The position numbers and the translations under genes are program-made. A model generated the notes under the pieces. The model was not told the origin of the DNA. It saw only the letters and a list, made by a program, of their open reading frames with translations, and made no database searches. From an uncultured Pseudorhodobacter sp. (GTDB lineage: Bacteria > Pseudomonadota > Alphaproteobacteria > Rhodobacterales > Rhodobacteraceae), in contig CAJXWJ010000016.1 in the NCBI GenBank assembly GCA_913062925.1, positions 1-55,339 of the forward strand: a stretch of 55,339 nucleotides of DNA, written 5' to 3'. Each line of letters opens with the position of its first letter. Position 1 is the first letter of the stretch. Shown one piece after another: positions 35,676-44,603 of the stretch.

Positions 35676-36818
35676 TCACCGCTTGCCGCAATAGGCCTTC
35701 AACCGCGCCAAACCCTCAACAATATCTGCCGTCGCCCGCGCATAGGAAAACCGCAGTGTCTGCCCGCCGCGTTTGGCGTCGAAATCAAGCCCCGGCGTCA
35801 CCGCCACCCCTGCTTTATGCAAGATATCGCGCGCAAAGGCCAAACTGTCCTCTGTCAGATCCGAGACATCGGCATAAATATAAAACGCCCCATCTGGCGG
35901 CGCAATTTTGTCAAATCCCGCCTCGGGCAGGCCTTGCAGCATCAGGCGGCGGTTTTCGGCATAGACCGCGCGATTGGCCTCCAGCTCTGGTTCCGCCCGC
36001 AAGGCCGCCAGCGCCGCGATTTGGGCGACATGCGGCGCGCAGATGAACATATTCTGCGCCAAACGCTCGACAGTGCGCAGATGATCTTGCGGCACCACCA
36101 TCCAGCCCACCCGCCAGCCGGTCATGCTGAAATATTTCGAAAAGCTGTTGATCACATAGACATCATCGCTGATCTCAAGCGCCGAATGCGCGCGTGCGCC
36201 GTAATGCAGCCCGTGGTAAATCTCATCCGAGACAAAGGCGATGTCGCGGGCTTGGGCATAGCTGATCAGATCGGCCAAAGCGGCTTTGCTCAGCATCGTC
36301 CCCGAGGGATTGCCGGGCGAGGCGACGATCAGACCGGCCATCTCGACCCCCTCCAGATCGGCAGGCACCGGCTGCAAGCGGTTGGCGACAGAGGTCGCAA
36401 TGCCCACGGGCTGCAGGGACAGCGCTTTCAAGATTTGGCGATAGGACGGATAGCCCGGCTCGCCCAGCCCCACCCGATCGCCGGCCTCAAAAAGTGCGGT
36501 AAAGGCCAAAAGAAACGCGCCAGACGAGCCCGAGGTGACAATCACCCGCTCGGGGTTCAGATCGACGCCATACCAGCGCTTATAAAGATCCGCGATGCCG
36601 CGCCGCAGCTCTGGCAGGCCAAGCGCCATGGTATAGCCAAGGCTTTCAGACTGCATCGCCGCCGTCACCGCTTCGACCGCCACCGCAGGCGCGCCGCTGC
36701 CGGGTTGACCCACCTCCATATGGATGATGTGGCGCCCCTCGGCCTCCAGCTTTGCAGCCTCGGCCACCATATCCATCACAATAAAGGCATCCACTTGGCC
36801 TCGGCTTGATCTTCGCAT
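35676..36818 (-). CDS. PLP-dependent aminotransferase, class I/II
   Basis: 380 residues, fold type I. N-terminal MEVGQPGSGAPAVAVEAV, substrate-binding ASPGNPSGTMLS, aspartate of FVSDEIYHGL pairing with the PLP nitrogen, and the Schiff-base lysine in NSFSKYFSMTGWRVGW; the C-terminal arginine is in TLRFSYARA. It resembles aspartate/aromatic aminotransferases, but the substrate cannot be assigned. It diverges from the DsbA-like gene at 36905 and precedes amiC by 37 bases. Confidence 0.9.
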   Translation of the reverse strand: MRRSSRGQVDAFIVMDMVAEAAKLEAEGRHIIHMEVGQPGSGAPAVAVEAVTAAMQSESLGYTMALGLPELRRGIADLYKRWYGVDLNPERVIVTSGSSGAFLLAFTALFEAGDRVGLGEPGYPSYRQILKALSLQPVGIATSVANRLQPVPADLEGVEMAGLIVASPGNPSGTMLSKAALADLISYAQARDIAFVSDEIYHGLHYGARAHSALEISDDVYVINSFSKYFSMTGWRVGWMVVPQDHLRTVERLAQNMFICAPHVAQIAALAALRAEPELEANRAVYAENRRLMLQGLPEAGFDKIAPPDGAFYIYADVSDLTEDSLAFARDILHKAGVAVTPGLDFDAKRGGQTLRFSYARATADIVEGLARLKAYCGKR

Positions 36819-36904
36819 TCGACACCCCCTATGCTAAGGGCTGTATGTTCCCTCACCGCGCGCAAGGTCAAGCCTGCCCGCCGCCATCAGACAAAGGTCC
36901 GCCC

Positions 36905-37660
36905 ATGCGTTTGCCCCAGATTGCTGCCCTCCTGACCTCTGCCTGCCTGATCGCCGCCCCCGCCCTTGCCGGCGGTTTGGGCGACATGACCGATGCCGAA
37001 CGCGCCGCTTTTCGCGCCGAGGTGCGCAGCTATCTGATCGAAAACCCCGAAGTCATGGTCGAGGTGATGACCGAGCTGCAAGCCCGCCAAGACCAAGCCG
37101 CCTCGGCCAATGAGGCGCAGCTTTTGGTCACCTATAAGGACGATCTGTTTGCCGACAGCCATTCTTGGGTCGGCGGCAATCCTGACGGCGACATCACGCT
37201 GGTTGAATTCATGGACTATCGCTGCGGCTATTGCCGCAAGGCCTATGAAGAGGTCGAACAACTGGTGAAAGCCGATGGCAACATCCGCTTGATTTTCAAA
37301 GAATATCCGATCTTGGGCGAAGATTCGACGATCTCGTCGCGCTTTGCCATTGCGGTGCTGCAACTGCATGGCAATGAGGCCTATAAAAAGGCGCATGACG
37401 CGCTAATCACCCTGCGCGGCAAGCCTGATGCGCCAACTTTGACCAAACTCGCCGCCGATCTGGGCTTTGACGGGGCCGAGGTGGTGGCCAAAATGGGTTC
37501 GGATGAGGTGACTGCGGTGATCGCGAAAAATCAGGATCTTGGCAGCAAAATGCAGATCTCGGGCACCCCGACCTTTGTTATTCAGGGCAGCCTGTTGCGC
37601 GGCTATGTGCCTTTGGACGGCATGCAGCAGATCGTGGCAGACGAGCGTAAAAAGGGCTGA
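36905..37660 (+). CDS. DsbA-family periplasmic thiol oxidoreductase (ScsC/BdbD-like)
   Basis: 251 residues from ATG 36905, chosen because AAAGG precedes it and a signal peptide follows at once (MRLPQIAALLTSACLIAAPA LAGG). An N-terminal helical region (residues 28-72) resembles the oligomerisation arm of ScsC-like proteins. The thioredoxin domain follows, with the redox pair C107/C110 (CGYC) and the cis-proline P222 in SGTPTFVI. Such proteins oxidise or isomerise disulfides of exported proteins. Its TGA directly abuts the converging ispG stop (TGATCA). Confidence 0.9.
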   Translation: MRLPQIAALLTSACLIAAPALAGGLGDMTDAERAAFRAEVRSYLIENPEVMVEVMTELQARQDQAASANEAQLLVTYKDDLFADSHSWVGGNPDGDITLVEFMDYRCGYCRKAYEEVEQLVKADGNIRLIFKEYPILGEDSTISSRFAIAVLQLHGNEAYKKAHDALITLRGKPDAPTLTKLAADLGFDGAEVVAKMGSDEVTAVIAKNQDLGSKMQISGTPTFVIQGSLLRGYVPLDGMQQIVADERKKG

Positions 37661-38776
37661 TCACGCGGGCTTGGCGGCCTCTAGCTCGGCCGCCTTTTTC
37701 TCGACCTGCTCGACAATGTGATCGACCATCGCTTCGTTGCTCAGCTTGTGGCTTTGCTTGCCGGCCAAATAAACCATGCCCGAGCCTGCACCGCCGCCGG
37801 TAAAGCCGATGTCGGTCATCAAAGCCTCGCCGGGGCCATTGACCACGCAGCCGATGATCGACAGGCTTAGGCTGGTGGTGATATGGGCCAGCCGGTCTTC
37901 AAGTGCCGAGACGGTTTTGATCACATCAAACCCCTGCCGCGCGCAAGACGGGCAAGAGATGATCGTCACACCGCGATGCCGCAGCCCCAGCGATTTCAAA
38001 ATCTCGAAGCCGACCTTGACCTCTTCGACCGGATCGGCCGACAGGCTGACGCGAATGGTGTCACCAATCCCCATCCACAACAGATTGCCCAGCCCGATGG
38101 CGGATTTGACCGTGCCTGACACCAGACCACCGGCTTCGGTGATGCCCAGATGGATCGGCGCATCGGTGGCCCCTGCCAATTGCTGATAGGCGGCCGCAGC
38201 CATAAACACATCCGAGGCCTTGACCGAGATTTTATACTCGCGAAAGTCGTTATCCTCGAGCAGGCGAATATGATCCATGCCGGATTCGACCATCGCATCG
38301 GGGCAAGGCTCGCCGTATTTGTCCAGAAGATGCTTTTCCAACGACCCCGCATTGACGCCAATGCGGATTGAACAGCCATGATCCTTGGCCGCTTGCACCA
38401 CATCGCGCACGCGGCGCGCATCGCCAATATTGCCCGGATTGATCCGCAGACAGGCCGCACCGGCCTCGGCGGCCTCGATGGCGCGTTTGTAGTGGAAATG
38501 GATGTCGGCCACGATTGGCACCGGCGATTCGCGCACGATTTCGCGCAGCGCGCGGGTGCTGTCTTCATCCGGCGTCGAGACCCGCACAATGTCAGCCCCC
38601 GCCACAGCGCAGCGCTGGATCTGTTCGATGGTGGCCGCGATATCGGTTGTTAGGGTGTTGGTCATGGTCTGCACCGAGATCGGCGCATCGCCGCCCACCA
38701 AGACTTTGCCCACCCTGATCTGCCGCGACACGCGCCGCTCGATGTTGCGCCAAGGGCGGATCGGGTTATGGGTCAT
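37661..38776 (-). CDS. ispG: 4-hydroxy-3-methylbut-2-en-1-yl diphosphate synthase IspG
   Basis: Reductive ring-opening step of the MEP isoprenoid pathway, with a [4Fe-4S] cluster. 371 residues; AAGGAG precedes ATG 38776. N-terminal TIM barrel ([20 protein letters not shown]) and C-terminal domain with cluster cysteines in [13 protein letters not shown] and [11 protein letters not shown]. Downstream of rodZ, as in many proteobacteria, but with its own promoter that overlaps the rodZ terminator hairpin. Confidence 0.97.
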   Translation of the reverse strand: MTHNPIRPWRNIERRVSRQIRVGKVLVGGDAPISVQTMTNTLTTDIAATIEQIQRCAVAGADIVRVSTPDEDSTRALREIVRESPVPIVADIHFHYKRAIEAAEAGAACLRINPGNIGDARRVRDVVQAAKDHGCSIRIGVNAGSLEKHLLDKYGEPCPDAMVESGMDHIRLLEDNDFREYKISVKASDVFMAAAAYQQLAGATDAPIHLGITEAGGLVSGTVKSAIGLGNLLWMGIGDTIRVSLSADPVEEVKVGFEILKSLGLRHRGVTIISCPSCARQGFDVIKTVSALEDRLAHITTSLSLSIIGCVVNGPGEALMTDIGFTGGGAGSGMVYLAGKQSHKLSNEAMVDHIVEQVEKKAAELEAAKPA

Positions 38777-38800
38777 GGCGGGCTCCTTCTGCTTTGCCTA

Positions 38801-38829
38801 TAGATAGACATGCAAAAGCCTCGGAGCAA
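38801..38829 (-). promoter_or_regulatory. ispG promoter
   Basis: On the minus strand TTGCTC (38824-38829), 17-base spacer, TATCTA (38801-38806). The -35 lies in the loop and one arm of the hairpin at 38817-38841. Confidence 0.6.
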
Positions 38830-38841
38830 CTGTCCGAGGCT
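38813..38841 (-). terminator. Terminator-like hairpin after rodZ
   Basis: On the minus strand AGCCTCGGA (38833-38841) pairs with TCCGAGGCT (38817-38825) around a 7-base loop, followed by TTTGC. It lies 23 bases after the rodZ stop and overlaps the ispG promoter. Confidence 0.7.
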
Positions 38842-38863
38842 GTTTGCAGCATAACTCTTACGG

Positions 38864-40075
38864 TTATTCCGAAGCAGGCGGGGTCAGACCGGCTGCATCA
38901 GCGACATTGACGAATTGCGCCAAGTCGGCGTCGCCGGAAATATCGGCAGCGGCATAGGTTTGGGTCAGCGCCTCGGCCGAAAGGGCGACGTTCTTCACCA
39001 CAGCCGCCCCAGGCGAGGCCGGACCAAAGGTTTGGCCGTTGACCACGAAATAGATCGAGCCGGAATTGCCTGCCCGCAGCAAGGCCGCTTCTTGCAACTG
39101 CGGCACGGCATAACGTTCGCCTGCATTCAGGATCTTTTCAAACAGCACCGTGCCATCCGCCGCCGAGACCCGTACCCAAGACGGGCGCACCGCCAAAAGC
39201 TCGACCCCCGGCTTGGCGGCCGCAACCACCTGCACCGCATCCTCGATGGCTTGTTTGCTGCTGGTATCAGCTTCGGCGGTGGCCAGTTCGACCAGCTGCG
39301 TGCCCATCATCCGCGGATTGATTGCCGAGATCGGGCCGTCGCGCGCGATCATCACCGGAGCGGCCAAGGCCTCGGGGCGATAAAGCCGATCCAAGGGATC
39401 GGCAACCGGCGCATTGGCATCCACCGCCAACTGCTGCAAAGGCGTCGCAGCCACTGCCGGTGCAGCAGGGGTAACATTGGCCAGCGGATCAATCTCGGCC
39501 ACCACCACCGGTGCTTGATCGACCGGCGCCAATTGCACGCGCTGCACCTCTTGCAGCACCGACCAAGCCCCATAGCCCAAAGCCCCGATCAAAGCGATCA
39601 GCACCGCAAAAGACCCAATTGCCCCGGGCTCGAGGCGAGAGAACAGATTTTGCCGCGGCGGAATAAAGGCGGGATTTACCTGCGCAAACGGATCACGCTC
39701 TTCCAAGGTTTGCCGCGCCCGCATTGCGGTCAGCGATGCCGAAGAGGCCGCCGCAGACATGCCATGCGCCACTTCAAACTTAGCCTCATGGCAGAACTTT
39801 GCAAAGGCCGCGTCCGGGTCCATACCCAGATAGCGCGCATAAGACCGCACATAGCCCGCAATAAACCCAGGGGTTTCAAACGCAGAGACATCGGCGTTTT
39901 CAATCGCCGCAATATAGGTGGCTTTGATCTTCAGATCGCGCTGAATATCCAGCAGGCTTTTGCCCAAAGTCGCGCGCTCACCGCGCATCAGGTCACCCAA
40001 GCGCAGCTCGAAGTCGTCAAAGCCCTTAGGCTTCATCTCTTCGGGTGCCGGAGCCGAAATTCTCCGCCCAATCAT
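38864..40075 (-). CDS. rodZ: RodZ-like cell-shape protein with N-terminal helix-turn-helix
   Basis: 403 residues. An N-terminal HTH_25 domain (about residues 22-95: LGDLMRGERATLGKSLLDIQ, YIAAIENADVSAFETPGFIA, GYVRSYARYLGMD) is followed by a linker, one membrane segment at about 150-172 (GAIGSFAVLIALIGALGYGA), a long Ala/Pro linker and a C-terminal DUF4115 domain (VRPSWVRVSAADGTVLFEKI, AGERYAVPQLQEAALLRAGN). That order is RodZ, which links MreB filaments to the elongation machinery. The RodZ-IspG neighbourhood is conserved. An internal ATG at codon 14 is an alternative start. Confidence 0.88.
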   Translation of the reverse strand: MIGRRISAPAPEEMKPKGFDDFELRLGDLMRGERATLGKSLLDIQRDLKIKATYIAAIENADVSAFETPGFIAGYVRSYARYLGMDPDAAFAKFCHEAKFEVAHGMSAAASSASLTAMRARQTLEERDPFAQVNPAFIPPRQNLFSRLEPGAIGSFAVLIALIGALGYGAWSVLQEVQRVQLAPVDQAPVVVAEIDPLANVTPAAPAVAATPLQQLAVDANAPVADPLDRLYRPEALAAPVMIARDGPISAINPRMMGTQLVELATAEADTSSKQAIEDAVQVVAAAKPGVELLAVRPSWVRVSAADGTVLFEKILNAGERYAVPQLQEAALLRAGNSGSIYFVVNGQTFGPASPGAAVVKNVALSAEALTQTYAAADISGDADLAQFVNVADAAGLTPPASE

Positions 40076-40189
40076 GCGATGCGCCCCATAATTGCCCGCT
40101 GCCCCTACTCAACCAAAAAACCGTTTCTGATTTTGTCTATTGACGGAAAGTTAACACAGAGCAAGCGATTCTACATATGGATAGCATGC

Positions 40190-41413
40190 TTAGGCCGAGA
40201 TTTCGGCGCGATTCAGCGCACAGTGCTGCCACAGCTCGTCCATCGCCTTCACAAGTCGATCAATTTGCTGTGAATCATGCACCGGCGAGGGCGTAAACCG
40301 AAGCCGTTCGGTGCCGCGCGGCACGGTCGGAAAGTTGATCGGCTGCACATAAATGCCAAAGCCTTCCAGCAGCATATCGGACAAAAGCTTACAATGGATT
40401 GGGTTTCCGACATGCACAGGCACAATATGTGAGCCATGGTCGATGATCGGCAGGCCCATGCCCTTTAGCCGCAACTTAAGGATTTTGGCGTTGGTCTGCT
40501 GTTCATCGCGCAAATATTGCGCGGTTTTCAGCACCCGAACCGAGGCCGCAGCGCCTGCTGCAACCGCAGGTGGAAGCGAGGTGGTGAAGATAAAACCAGG
40601 AGCGTAAGAGCGCACCGCATCCACCATCTTGGCGCTGGCCGCGATATAGCCGCCGAACACACCATAGGCCTTGGCAAGGGTGCCGTTGATGATGTCGATT
40701 CGCCCCATCAGCCCGTCACGCTCGGCCACCCCTGCCCCGCGCGGGCCATACATGCCCACCGCATGCACCTCGTCGATATAGGTCAGCGCGTTGAACTCAT
40801 CGGCCAGATCGCAGATGCCTTTGATCGGGCCAAAATCGCCATCCATCGAATAGATCGACTCAAACGCAATCAGCTTAGGCGTCGCCGGATCATCGGCCGC
40901 CAACAGCTCGCGCAGATGCGCCAGATCGTTGTGGCGGAAAATCCGCTTGGCCCCGCCATTGCGCCGCACGCCTTCGATCATCGAGGCATGGTTCAGCGCA
41001 TCGGAATAGATGATCAGCCCCGGAAACAGCTTGGGCAGCGTCGAAAGCGTGGCATCATTGGCGATATAGGCCGAGGTGAAAATCAGCGCCGCTTCTTTTT
41101 GGTGCAGATCGGCAAGTTCAGCCTCAAGGCGTTTGTGATAAACCGTGGTGCCGGAAATATTGCGGGTGCCGCCCGAGCCTGCGCCCGTGGCCTCTAGTGC
41201 TTCGTGCATTGCGGCCAAAACCGCGGGGTGCTGGCCCATGCCCAGATAGTCGTTGCCGCACCAAACCGTGATATCGGCCTCGCTGCCATCGGGTTTGCGC
41301 CAGATCGCATGCGGATAGGCGCCCTGACGCCGCTCGATATCAATAAAGGTGCGATAGCGGCCTTCGCTGTGCAAATGGCCAATCGCAGTCTCAAGAGCGG
41401 CATCATAATTCAT
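40190..41413 (-). CDS. hemA: 5-aminolevulinate synthase HemA (ALAS, C4 pathway)
   Basis: Condenses glycine and succinyl-CoA to 5-aminolevulinate, the first step of tetrapyrrole synthesis in alphaproteobacteria. 407 residues; PLP lysine K248 in [18 protein letters not shown], the same number as in the Rhodobacter capsulatus enzyme. Further family segments: [46 protein letters not shown] lies 10 bases before ATG 41413. The perfect FNR box at 41465-41478 indicates oxygen control. Confidence 0.97.
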   Translation of the reverse strand: MNYDAALETAIGHLHSEGRYRTFIDIERRQGAYPHAIWRKPDGSEADITVWCGNDYLGMGQHPAVLAAMHEALEATGAGSGGTRNISGTTVYHKRLEAELADLHQKEAALIFTSAYIANDATLSTLPKLFPGLIIYSDALNHASMIEGVRRNGGAKRIFRHNDLAHLRELLAADDPATPKLIAFESIYSMDGDFGPIKGICDLADEFNALTYIDEVHAVGMYGPRGAGVAERDGLMGRIDIINGTLAKAYGVFGGYIAASAKMVDAVRSYAPGFIFTTSLPPAVAAGAAASVRVLKTAQYLRDEQQTNAKILKLRLKGMGLPIIDHGSHIVPVHVGNPIHCKLLSDMLLEGFGIYVQPINFPTVPRGTERLRFTPSPVHDSQQIDRLVKAMDELWQHCALNRAEISA

Positions 41414-41464
41414 AGCAGTCTCCAGTTCCTCTTCAGCGATCTAATGCGATGGCTGAACCTTGCC

Positions 41465-41478
41465 TTGATGTGTATCAA
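41465..41478 (-). promoter_or_regulatory. FNR box upstream of hemA
   Basis: TTGAT-N4-ATCAA, a perfect FNR palindrome centred 58 bases before the hemA ATG. A loose -10 (TTAGAT, 41439-41444) would put it near -40, close to the class II position. FnrL control of hemA is known in Rhodobacter. Confidence 0.82.
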
Positions 41479-41514
41479 CAAAGGCTTGAGAAAAAGAGGG
41501 CAAATTGCCACCCC

Positions 41515-41910
41515 CTAGTTTTTTGGGCCGATTTCCAGCAAAAGCACGCAAGGCGACGTGGTGCTGCGCGCACTGTTGCAAGCGTCAAGCGCCGCAGTTG
41601 CCGCCGCTGCCGCATCGGGCAGATCAGACAGCGCTTTGGCCGAAGCCACCGGCGCGCCGTCTTTGATAAAGCCCTCCTCTGGGGCCGCGGCCATCGCCGC
41701 AAAGCCTTGGGAATTGGGCACAAACAGCGCCAAAGCGTCTTTGTTGCTGGCCACCAAACGCAGGGTCGCAAGCTCGGTCGCGTCTAGGAAGGGCTGCACA
41801 TGCAGCGTGATCGCGCTGGCCCCAAGCGTGGTCGTCTCGGTTGCGATGTCTTGGGCCAAGGCGGGTGCCGCCAAAAGCATAAACACCGCCGCAAGATAGG
41901 TTTTTTGCAT
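41515..41910 (-). CDS. Small exported protein upstream of hemA
   Basis: 131 residues: signal peptide MQKTYLAAVFMLLAAPALAQ, then a mature part of about 110 residues with two cysteines (ALDACNSARSTTSPCVLLLE) that could form a disulfide. GGAGGC precedes the ATG. I do not recognise the family; proteins like it seem to accompany hemA in related genomes, as far as I recall. It ends 37 bases from the FNR box, so hemA has its own promoter. Confidence 0.72.
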   Translation of the reverse strand: MQKTYLAAVFMLLAAPALAQDIATETTTLGASAITLHVQPFLDATELATLRLVASNKDALALFVPNSQGFAAMAAAPEEGFIKDGAPVASAKALSDLPDAAAAATAALDACNSARSTTSPCVLLLEIGPKN

Positions 41911-42011
41911 CAGAGCCTCCGGTTTTTCTGCCTTTTAGCGCAAGCCCGCAGCGCTGGACAGTCCCCGCGCCCGCGCCTAGGCTTGAATTTGCCGTGACCA
42001 AGGAGCCCCTC

Positions 42012-43382
42012 ATGTCGCTTGACGCCGTTCTCGCCCGTATTGATGCCGACCTGCCGCAATCGCTGGACCGATTGCTGGATCTTTTGCGCATCCCGTCAAT
42101 TTCCACCGACCCCGCCTTCAAGCCCGATTGCGCGCGTGCCGCCGATTGGCTGGTGGCCGAGCTGCAAGAGCTGGGGTTTGACGCCTCGGCCCGCGCCACC
42201 CCCGGCCATCCGATGGTGGTGGCCCATGGCGGCAGCGGCGACAAACACCTGCTGTTTTATGGCCATTACGACGTGCAACCCGTTGATCCGCTGTCGCTTT
42301 GGGATCGCGACCCCTTTGATCCTGAAATCCAAGACACCGCCAAAGGCCGCGTTATTCGCGCGCGGGGGGCCTCGGATGACAAGGGCCAGTTGATGACCTT
42401 TCTCGAGGCTTGTCGCGCGTGGAAAGCGATCAATGGCAGCCTTCCTGCCAAGCTTACGATCTTTTTTGAAGGCGAAGAAGAATCCGGCTCGCCCAGCCTT
42501 ATTCCTTTCTTGCAAGACAATGCCGCCGAGCTGCGCGCCGATATTGCGCTGATCTGTGACACCGGGCTTTTCGCCGATACCGCCCCCGCGATCGTCACCA
42601 TGTTGCGCGGTCTTTTGGGCGAGGAAATGACCATCCATGCCGCCAACAAAGACCTGCATTCGGGCATGTATGGCGGGGCTGCGCAAAACCCAATCCGGGT
42701 GCTGACCCGGATTTTGGGCAAGATGCATGACGATCAGGGCCATATCACCATCCCACATTTCTATGACGGGGTGACAGAGCTGCCGGATGCGATTCGCCAG
42801 CAATGGCAAAGCCTTGCCTTTGATCACGCGGCGTTTTTGGCAGGCGTCGGCCTGTCGGTTCCGGCAGGCGAGCAAGACCGCACCCCGCTCGAGATGATCT
42901 GGTCGCGCCCCACCGCCGAGATCAACGGCATCTGGGGCGGCTATACCGGCGACGGCTTTAAAACCGTGCTGCCGGCCGAGGCGCATGCCAAAGTCTCGTT
43001 CCGGCTGGTGGGCGATCAAGACCCCGATGCCCTGCGCAAACACTTTCGCGCTTGGGTCGAGGCGCAGCTGCCCGCCGATTGCCGCATCGAATGGAAAGAC
43101 CACGGCAATTCGCCCGCAGGCGTGATGGCGATTGACGATCCGGCCTTCGAGATGGCGCGGGCGGGCCTGACCGAGGAATGGGGGCGTGCGGCGGCCTATG
43201 TCGGCTGCGGCGGCTCGATCCCAATTGCGGGCTATTTCAAGACCTATCTGGGCATGGATGCGCTGCTGATGGGCTTTGGCCGCGATGACGATCAAATCCA
43301 CAGCCCGAACGAGAAATACGATCTAGAGTGTTTCCACAAAGGCATCCGGTCTTGGGCGCGTATTTTGGCGAAACTGTCATGA
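42012..43382 (+). CDS. M20-family metallopeptidase (dipeptidase)
   Basis: 456 residues from ATG 42012, which follows AAGGAG. Zinc ligands and catalytic groups of the M20 fold are visible: His in FYGHYDVQPVDP, bridging Asp in RGASDDKGQLMTFLEA, Glu-Glu in FFEGEEESGSPSL, Asp in LICDTGLF, and His near the C-terminus. The dimerisation domain includes ANKDLHSGMYGGAAQNPIRV. It is most like cytosolic non-specific dipeptidases. Its stop overlaps the following GNAT gene (ATGA). Confidence 0.92.
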   Translation: MSLDAVLARIDADLPQSLDRLLDLLRIPSISTDPAFKPDCARAADWLVAELQELGFDASARATPGHPMVVAHGGSGDKHLLFYGHYDVQPVDPLSLWDRDPFDPEIQDTAKGRVIRARGASDDKGQLMTFLEACRAWKAINGSLPAKLTIFFEGEEESGSPSLIPFLQDNAAELRADIALICDTGLFADTAPAIVTMLRGLLGEEMTIHAANKDLHSGMYGGAAQNPIRVLTRILGKMHDDQGHITIPHFYDGVTELPDAIRQQWQSLAFDHAAFLAGVGLSVPAGEQDRTPLEMIWSRPTAEINGIWGGYTGDGFKTVLPAEAHAKVSFRLVGDQDPDALRKHFRAWVEAQLPADCRIEWKDHGNSPAGVMAIDDPAFEMARAGLTEEWGRAAAYVGCGGSIPIAGYFKTYLGMDALLMGFGRDDDQIHSPNEKYDLECFHKGIRSWARILAKLS

Positions 43383-43822
43383 GCTTGCAGATCAGAGACG
43401 CGGTTGCCAGCGATCAGGCCGCTTGGCGCGGGCTGTGGCAGGGGTTTTTAGGCTTTTACGCCACCGACCTGCCCGAAGAGATCACCGCCTTTACTTGGGC
43501 GCGGCTGATCGACCCCGCGCATCCGATGACGGTGCGGCTGGCCTTTGACGGCGAGGCCCTGCTGGGCTTTGCCATTCATCACCACCATTGCTCGACTTGG
43601 GTAATGGGGGATGATTGCTATCTGGAAGATCTGTTTGTGACCGCCGAAGCGCGCGGCAAAGGCGTGGGGCGCGCGCTGATTGAAGATCTGAAAAGCCTTG
43701 CGAAATCAAAGGGCTGGAACAGGCTTTACTGGCACACTGATGAAAACAACGCCACCGCCCGCAAACTTTATGACAGCTTTGCGCCAAGCGATGGCCATAT
43801 CCGCTATCGCATCCGGCTTTAG
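43379..43822 (+). CDS. GNAT-family N-acetyltransferase
   Basis: 147 residues from ATG 43379, overlapping the M20 stop. GNAT fold with the acetyl-CoA loop LFVTAEARGKGVGRALIEDL (motif A, R/QxxGxG/A as ARGKGVG) and the C-terminal WHTDENNATARKLYDSFA. The substrate is unknown; the coupling to a dipeptidase suggests an amino-acid or peptide amine, which is inference. Its stop overlaps the converging small gene by four bases. Confidence 0.9.
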   Translation: MSLQIRDAVASDQAAWRGLWQGFLGFYATDLPEEITAFTWARLIDPAHPMTVRLAFDGEALLGFAIHHHHCSTWVMGDDCYLEDLFVTAEARGKGVGRALIEDLKSLAKSKGWNRLYWHTDENNATARKLYDSFAPSDGHIRYRIRL

Positions 43823-44040
43823 CCCTTTTGCAGCGCCGCCCGCAGCAGTTTTGCCGCCAGCAAGACAAAGGGGGCGGCGTGCATCAAAAGATCAAAGATA
43901 TCAACGGGCTTCACCAGATTGCCCGCGACAAGCATCTTCAGCTTTTCCCAGATATGCGGCTCGGGGAAAAACGGTGCCAGCCCCAGCGTCAGACAGGCCA
44001 GAATCAGAAGGTTCAGCGGGATTTGGTCAAGATAGGCCAT
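43819..44040 (-). CDS. Small two-helix membrane protein (often labelled RND transporter)
   Basis: 73 residues, two hydrophobic segments (about 8-24 and 48-66) with LTLGLAPFFPEPHIWEKLKM between them and KPVDIFDLLMHAAPFVLLAA after. I recall near-identical short proteins in Rhodobacterales carrying the label RND transporter, which their size does not justify. Function unknown. It reads against the GNAT gene with a four-base overlap of the ends. Confidence 0.75.
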   Translation of the reverse strand: MAYLDQIPLNLLILACLTLGLAPFFPEPHIWEKLKMLVAGNLVKPVDIFDLLMHAAPFVLLAAKLLRAALQKG

Positions 44041-44145
44041 GTCAGTCCTTTGCGGTTTGGCCTTGGGTTACACCATATTCAAAACCTTGCATATGGGAAA
44101 TCCGCAGAATCTGACGGGCGTTTTGCCGCAAGCCCCCAGAAACAC

Positions 44146-44167
44146 AAAAGCCAGCCCGAAGGCTGGC
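44146..44167 (-). terminator. Terminator after tRNA-Asp copy 1
   Basis: On the minus strand GCCAGCC-TTCG-GGCTGGC then TTTTGTG; a stable UUCG-capped stem 10 bases after the CCA end of the tRNA. Confidence 0.85.
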
Positions 44168-44177
44168 GTTTTGCAAA

Positions 44178-44254
44178 TGGCGCGGTGGACGGGGCTCGAA
44201 CCCGCGACCCCCGGCGTGACAGGCCGGTACTCTAACCAACTGAGCTACCACCGC
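44178..44254 (-). tRNA. tRNA-Asp (GTC), copy 1
   Basis: 77 bases with encoded CCA. Acceptor GCGGTGG / CCACCGC, anticodon arm CCGGC-CTGTCAC-GCCGG (anticodon GTC), T loop GTTCGAGC. Identical to copy 2. Confidence 0.96.
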
Positions 44255-44408
44255 GCGATTGCTGGCTGATTAGGCGATGCGCTGGGGGGCGTCAAGCCCA
44301 AAAGCAGAGAGATCGTCCAGCAAGGCGCGGTTATTTCAGCGCCGCAGGTTTTGCTGCGAAACTGCGCGCGTGGCTGCAAGACAGAATAGAATCAAAGGCT
44401 TGAAATGC

Positions 44409-44438
44409 AAAAGGCCCCTGCTTGCGCAGAGGCCTTTT
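44409..44438 (-). terminator. Terminator after tRNA-Asp copy 2
   Basis: On the minus strand AAAAGGCC and GGCCTTTT with an inner CTGC/GCAG stem and one mismatch, followed by GC. It lies 7 bases after the CCA end. Confidence 0.8.
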
Positions 44439-44445
44439 ATGCAAA

Positions 44446-44522
44446 TGGCGCGGTGGACGGGGCTCGAACCCGCGACCCCCGGCGTGACAGGCCGGTACTC
44501 TAACCAACTGAGCTACCACCGC
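44446..44522 (-). tRNA. tRNA-Asp (GTC), copy 2
   Basis: 77 bases, same sequence as copy 1, including the first six bases of the 3' trailer (TTTGCA). The intervening 191 bases hold only the terminator. Confidence 0.96.
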
Positions 44523-44603
44523 CGCTTTGCCCCCGATTGCTCGGGTGTGGAGGGGTATTACGCAAGCGCCTCTGCGGCGTCAAGCGGCTTTCGTGACGGT
44601 TTT

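Noticed and set aside
44178-44522. tRNA-Asp repeats as borders of an integrated island
   Set aside because: The 191 bases between contain only a terminator, and no integrase or mobile gene lies near; simple tandem duplication explains it.
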